Shown piece after piece: positions 59,701-64,000 of a stretch of 64,000 nt of DNA. Below the pieces are notes generated by a model. The model did no database searches and had not been told where the DNA came from. It saw only the letters and a list, made by a program, of their open reading frames with translations. The translations under genes and the position numbers were made by a program. The stretch is from Dromaius novaehollandiae (taxonomy: Eukaryota > Chordata > Aves > Casuariiformes > Dromaiidae). Every line of letters begins with the position of its first letter. The first letter of the stretch is position 1. The stretch lies in NCBI RefSeq assembly GCF_036370855.1, contig NC_088103.1, forward strand, positions 5,643,404 to 5,707,403, written 5' to 3'.

Positions 59701-62700
59701 GGCCCTGGGGCTTCTTCGTGGTGAAGTGTGGCCACAGCAGCAGGGACAACTTCTCCTTCTCACTCCATCTGAGCCCCTGGCCCAGCCCTGCGTGCATGGT
59801 CCCCGTTGTGCCCACAGCCTCTTCAATTCAGCATGAGGAGCAGGCATTTGCTTGGGCTGTCAGAGGGGCCCCTGGCGTCAGGGCCGAACCCAGGGCAATC
59901 TCATGTTGCAGAAAGCCAGAGGGTGCTGTATCCAGCCCCAAGGCTCTGGGATGTGGATCCCTGACACCTCTGTGGGGCATCGCCACGCGCCTGTCCCCGG
60001 CCTTTCTTGCAGCTGGCACACACACACTCAGCCTTTGGTCTTTAGCCTCTGCCTTTTTCTCTGTTGCAGAACTGAAGAGTGAAGTCGTCTTTTTCTCCTC
60101 TGCTCATTTCTTCTGGCGGAGGAGGGCTTTCCTGCTTGCCGACTGTTCTTCCTGGCAGCTTCTCTTTGGCCCGGCATCGTCAGTCGGGAACCGGAAGAAG
60201 TCAGGGTCAAAAGCTGGGAGCGTTCCAGGACTTGGCTCCAGCTGAAGCACAAATAAGAGAAAACATTTTGCCTTGCCTCTAGCCTCACTGCAACACACTG
60301 GGGATTCAGCGCTAGAGAAGCCAGGAACCCCAGGACCTGTGCAGCCGCACTGAGCATTTTGCTGCTCTGGCCTCAGACACCCCAGGGACAACAGCTGCCC
60401 CGGGGCAGGAACGCTGCAGCCGTAGCTGGACAACCGGGGGAACTGCCTCAGCCTGCCGCAGGGCTACGTCTGTGTCTGAGCAAGGCTGCGCAGCACTTTC
60501 CCTCCAGCACTTCCCTCTCACTCTGAGATCACTCCAGGCCTCAGAAACGGGGAAGGAACAGCCCTTGGCGGAGCAGCACCTCTGCTGTGCAATCTTGCCA
60601 GGGATTCAGCAGGTCAGACCAGCCCACCCAAAGCACCCCTTCTGGTCCCGGCCTTCACCCTCAGCACCAGTGCTCACTGCCACCCTTGCTGCTCCTCCAA
60701 CAACTGTCCTCCTAGAAACGTGTGCTTAATCACACGAGGTCTTTTCTTGAGCCAGGGACCCAGTTCCTCATGTTTCTTGGCCTGTTCCACACACCGCTAG
60801 AAAGCAACGCCACAGCTTTGAGAAAGACGTTACCGGCGTGGGAAGTAGGTTTTCCTTTCCTAAAAAGGTCTTACTTCATCCACTCTGATCCAGTTAACAT
60901 TCTTCCTTCTTTCCATTTCAAGAGCCACCACATCAATGGCAGAATCTCCCAGGCATCTTGCCTGATTTTCCAACTGTTAAGCAAGGGGAAAAAAGAGAAT
61001 GCACTTAGTCGGAGAGGCCACCAGAAGGAGCATCACCGAGCAGCCTGGAAGGCATCTGCTGACTCTACAGCCATGCTCTCCACATTCAGCCCTGAAGTCT
61101 TTTTCCAGCCAGGTCAACATTCAAGGCTGCTTCTCTCCAGCCACAGAAGCCAATAGAAACCTTTTTCTTCTTCTTTCTTTCCCTGTCTCTCTCTCTCTTT
61201 CTTTCTTGATGTATTTATTTCTGTCTTTCTTTTTATGTATTTATGGTAGACTTACAGAACCAGACCTTCTTCTTAAGAAGAATACTACTGACTACGCTAA
61301 TAGAGGTAGAGTAACAAAAAAGGCAGCCCCCCCACCCTCAGAGCTCTGCCCCTGCATGCAGTCTCAGGACAGCTGGCTCAAGCCATTTGACTAGGAGAGC
61401 TTGTGTTCAGGCTCCACGGCATGCACTGAAGGCAGAGATTGCCTAAGTGCAAGGAAGGGATGATGACTTCAAGCCCTCTCCCCAGCAGGTAACCATTTCT
61501 GTCCTGCCGGTTTTATTGGCAGCTTCTCCCTCCTAGCAATGAGCAGGCAAGCAAGGAAGGCAACAGTCCCACGGCCCGCTATTGCCTGGCAGCAATGCTC
61601 CTATGACTTGGATACTTGAGCCACCTTTAACACTCAGCTCCTCCACAGGAGAAGAAGACTCCTCTCTCCAAATGTTTCCCAAGCCTTCCAGTACCTGCGC
61701 CCTTCGGAGCTCTTCCCTCGCTCTTCTAGCTTTCAGAGCTGCCATCTCTGATCGCTCTTTCTTACGCTGCTTGTCCTCCCAGGAGGCCCAGCGATTGCAT
61801 TGGTCCCTTTGCAGGATCAGGTCGTGTATTTCCTGGAGGGCCACAGGAATGCAAGAGCATGTGGGTGGTTTTTCTTTTGGGAGGGGGTGCTATTCTTACC
61901 CAGTTTTCTGCCCCGTGTCTTCAGGCTTTCTGTTAGCGGCGGTTTGCTGTAAAGCTCATCAAGGCACCCCTGAAACGCCCTTCTCTTCTCACCAAGGATG
62001 CAAACAACCCATGAACTGAAAAGGACCTCTCCCTTTTCTATCATCCTATACAAGCCTCACAGTTACCTTTCCACTACAAATGATGCCTGTGCAAGTGTTC
62101 TGCTGTGTTTCCTGAGGCTGCAGAAGTGAACAGTATGCTCAAAAAGTACCGACTCCCCTGCCCCTTTTCAAGATCCAAAAGCCACACTCCAATGTTACAA
62201 GGAACACACCCTAAGGTCTGGTCTTTTCAGAACCAATGGTCGCATAACTGGGCTTCTCTACAAGTGAATGCGACACAATAGTTACACACATCCATACCAC
62301 ATACCTGTCTGGCTCTCTGATACTCTTCACAAAGGGGAAGCTTGGTTTTGCGTTGGGCTTGAGGTGTTGGTTCCTGCTTGCCTTTCTCTTTCTTCAAGGA
62401 GCACCCTGGGATTGCTGGCAGCCAGCTGAAATGCACAGCGGGAAGACTTGGCATGAGCTCAGCAGTAGCTTGCTCTCCACACTGGGCTCACAAGCTCTGC
62501 ACCTGCTTCTGCAGCAGAAGGCAATTGCGCAGCAGAGTTAGGTGTAATGTCTTAACTGTGCTCAAATGCAAACAGAAGAAGAGGGATAGGCCTGCGCTGT
62601 AACACCCAGGTGTGGCGTGATGTCAGCAAAGGAAAGGCCAGGATCTCCGCTTTCCCTTGACATGACAGGACACGCCATTCCCCTCTCCTGGCAATTGCAG

Positions 62701-64000
62701 TATAGACTCTTTGATGGCCTCCAGTACTGTGTGTTTAGGTTTGGAAAGAGGACTCTTACTTGCGGACAGTCTCGAAGGAGGAGGAAGTGATGCAGTGAGA
62801 AAAGCAAGCCTGCCACGTGTCTATCTACAGCACTTCTCTTGGCATTCAATAGAAAGGGACAGACTCCTAGTGAACTAAACAGTGCCCCAAAGCTCAGTAA
62901 AGCAGCATCCGTTAAAGTAAAGCAAGGAGCTGCTTCATGTTTAATGCTATCTGTGCCAGTTCTGCCTGAGCCCCAGGAGTAACCCAGAGCAGGACACAGC
63001 TCAGACAAATATGTGCACCACCCGAGAGCTATTTGAGAGCTTCTGCATCCCTCTGCGCTCTCATGGAAATGTCTATGGACCCTGAACCAGTTTCATCAAA
63101 CAGAAAGATCCTTTCAGATAGCTCTGAGGGGAAGAAGAAAAAGATCCTGAGCTTGTGGAGTCACAACTTGCCTTTAGGTGCCCAAAAGAGCTGTGTCCTG
63201 GAAGCAGAGGCAGGCAAGAAATGCAGGCAACACGAGAGTCTCACAAACACCCACTACGCACTTGCCATGCAGCCAGAAAGCAGGCGTTGTTGTGGCCTGT
63301 GGTCATAGCCCTTCAAAGCTGGTGCAGACAGTTGCGTTCAAAGGACACCTCTCACTCGCACCAGAACAACAGCACAGCCTCACCCTCATCCCTTTCGACA
63401 AGAGACTCACCCCACGGAGGACTTTTTTCTCTGCTCCGTTTCTTCCTTCACTTGCTCTCCAGGGAATGGCTTTTGTGCTGCTTTACCTGCTCCATACTCT
63501 GAAAAAGAGAGCTTGCTGGGAGGAGATGGTGACTTAAGAAAGTCTCTCTGGGGGGAAGAATTTCACACAGGAGGAGCAGAATGTCTGATCTCTGTGGCTG
63601 GTCTCATGGGCATGACTTTGTCGTATTCAGCCTGAAGATCCTCGTTTTGAAATTCCCAGTTTTGAAAGGGAAATGGAGCTTTGGCACAGGTTGGCAGCCC
63701 TTTGACAATCATCTCTAGGTCATTTTTCTCCTCAAATTGAAACGCAGTAGTTCTGTGAGGAACTACAGCGTTCTTTCTGCCCTTTGAATTCAAGGTAAAA
63801 TTTGCTATTCACAAAGCCAATGGATTTCCCTAGCTTTTGTCGCCTTCCTGCACAAACTCCTCAAAGAGAAGAGCAGCTTGCAACGTATGCTCAGGAATGG
63901 AGTGCAGTGAGAAAGTGTCCTTCACCAGTGTCAGCTGCAGCCCGTGGGGCGAGCACCACTGTCAACTGCAACTGGTGGTGCAGGGCTGTTGGGGGCTCCT
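54446..64000. repeat. Right copy of the ~54.4-kb-period direct repeat
   Basis: Colinear with 1-9,551 and nearly identical. The first ~3.8 kb is also part of the right palindrome arm; from about 58,247 on it matches only the left end of the window. It is cut by the window edge. Confidence 0.95.
60104..64000 (-). CDS. CCDC81: CCDC81-like gene, second copy (3' exons; continues beyond right edge)
   Basis: Minus-strand exons matching the first copy: 62,305-62,405; 61,695-61,832; 60,875-60,973; and terminal 60,104-60,241 ending in TGA. All are open with conserved splice sites and only a few substitutions. The exons encoding the two HU-like modules would lie beyond 64,000. The uncertain exon-like segment of the first copy is also present (63,563-63,788). 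It lies upstream of PHF7-like copy C on the same strand, repeating the gene pair seen at 1-13 kb. Whether it is complete cannot be told. Confidence 0.7.

Noticed and set aside
1..64000. CRISPR array, prokaryotic operon or phage content
   Set aside because: No direct-repeat/spacer pattern. Introns, CR1, LTRs and a nuclear-type tRNA show a vertebrate genome.

Overview
This is bird nuclear DNA. CR1 LINE fragments, class I endogenous retroviruses with an avian alpharetrovirus-type LTR nested in one of them, and GT-AG multi-exon genes of the PHF7-like and CCDC81-like families all point to an avian genome. The window cannot fix the species or chromosome. High copy identity, inverted copies and germline-type genes resemble ampliconic sequence of a sex chromosome or a repeat-rich microchromosome, but that is inference.

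Layout. (1) 1-14.4 kb: minus-strand pair made of a 5' partial PHF7-like gene (copy A, exons at 339-2,261, running off the left edge) and, upstream of it, a CCDC81-like gene (about 13.25 to 5.66 kb). (2) 14.4-17.4 kb: single-copy DNA with an antisense CR1. (3) 17.43-27.81 kb: left arm of a large inverted repeat. It holds an intact plus-strand PHF7-like gene (copy B, 18,964-23,844), an unidentified repeat, a CpG-rich promoter-like block with twin ZNF143-type motifs, and a solo LTR. (4) 27.8-47.85 kb: spacer of about 20 kb with old diverged copies of the arm tail, a tRNA-Lys-like sequence, a dead CR1 carrying reverse transcriptase, and a 13.3-kb compound provirus LTR-internal-LTR-internal-LTR. 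(5) 47.85-58.25 kb: right arm, mirror image of (3), with intact minus-strand PHF7-like copy C (56,703-51,816). (6) 58.25-64 kb continues colinear with copy A's neighbourhood (3.8-9.55 kb) and carries the 3' exons of a second CCDC81-like gene. Positions 54,446-64,000 are therefore a direct repeat of 1-9,551, with a period of about 54.4 kb.

How it fits together. The amplified cargo is a PHF7-like/CCDC81-like gene pair. PHF7 proteins of other animals are germline chromatin factors with an extended PHD, a RING-like and a PHD module. CCDC81 proteins carry eukaryotic HU-like domains. All three PHF7-like copies are nearly identical. Variants are shared in a mosaic way (A=B, B=C or A=C at different sites), as expected if inverted and direct copies exchange sequence by gene conversion. 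The retroviral block in the spacer shows its own duplication: three 672-bp LTRs are flanked by one 4-bp target duplication, and both internal regions share the same deletion of the RT core, the same pol stop and the same env frameshift. The simplest history is one defective provirus duplicated by LTR-LTR unequal exchange, followed by insertion of an alpharetrovirus-like LTR into gag of the first unit.

Exon limits were derived by hand from splice signals and reading phase and may be off by a base. Identities rest on recognisable motifs, without database searches.
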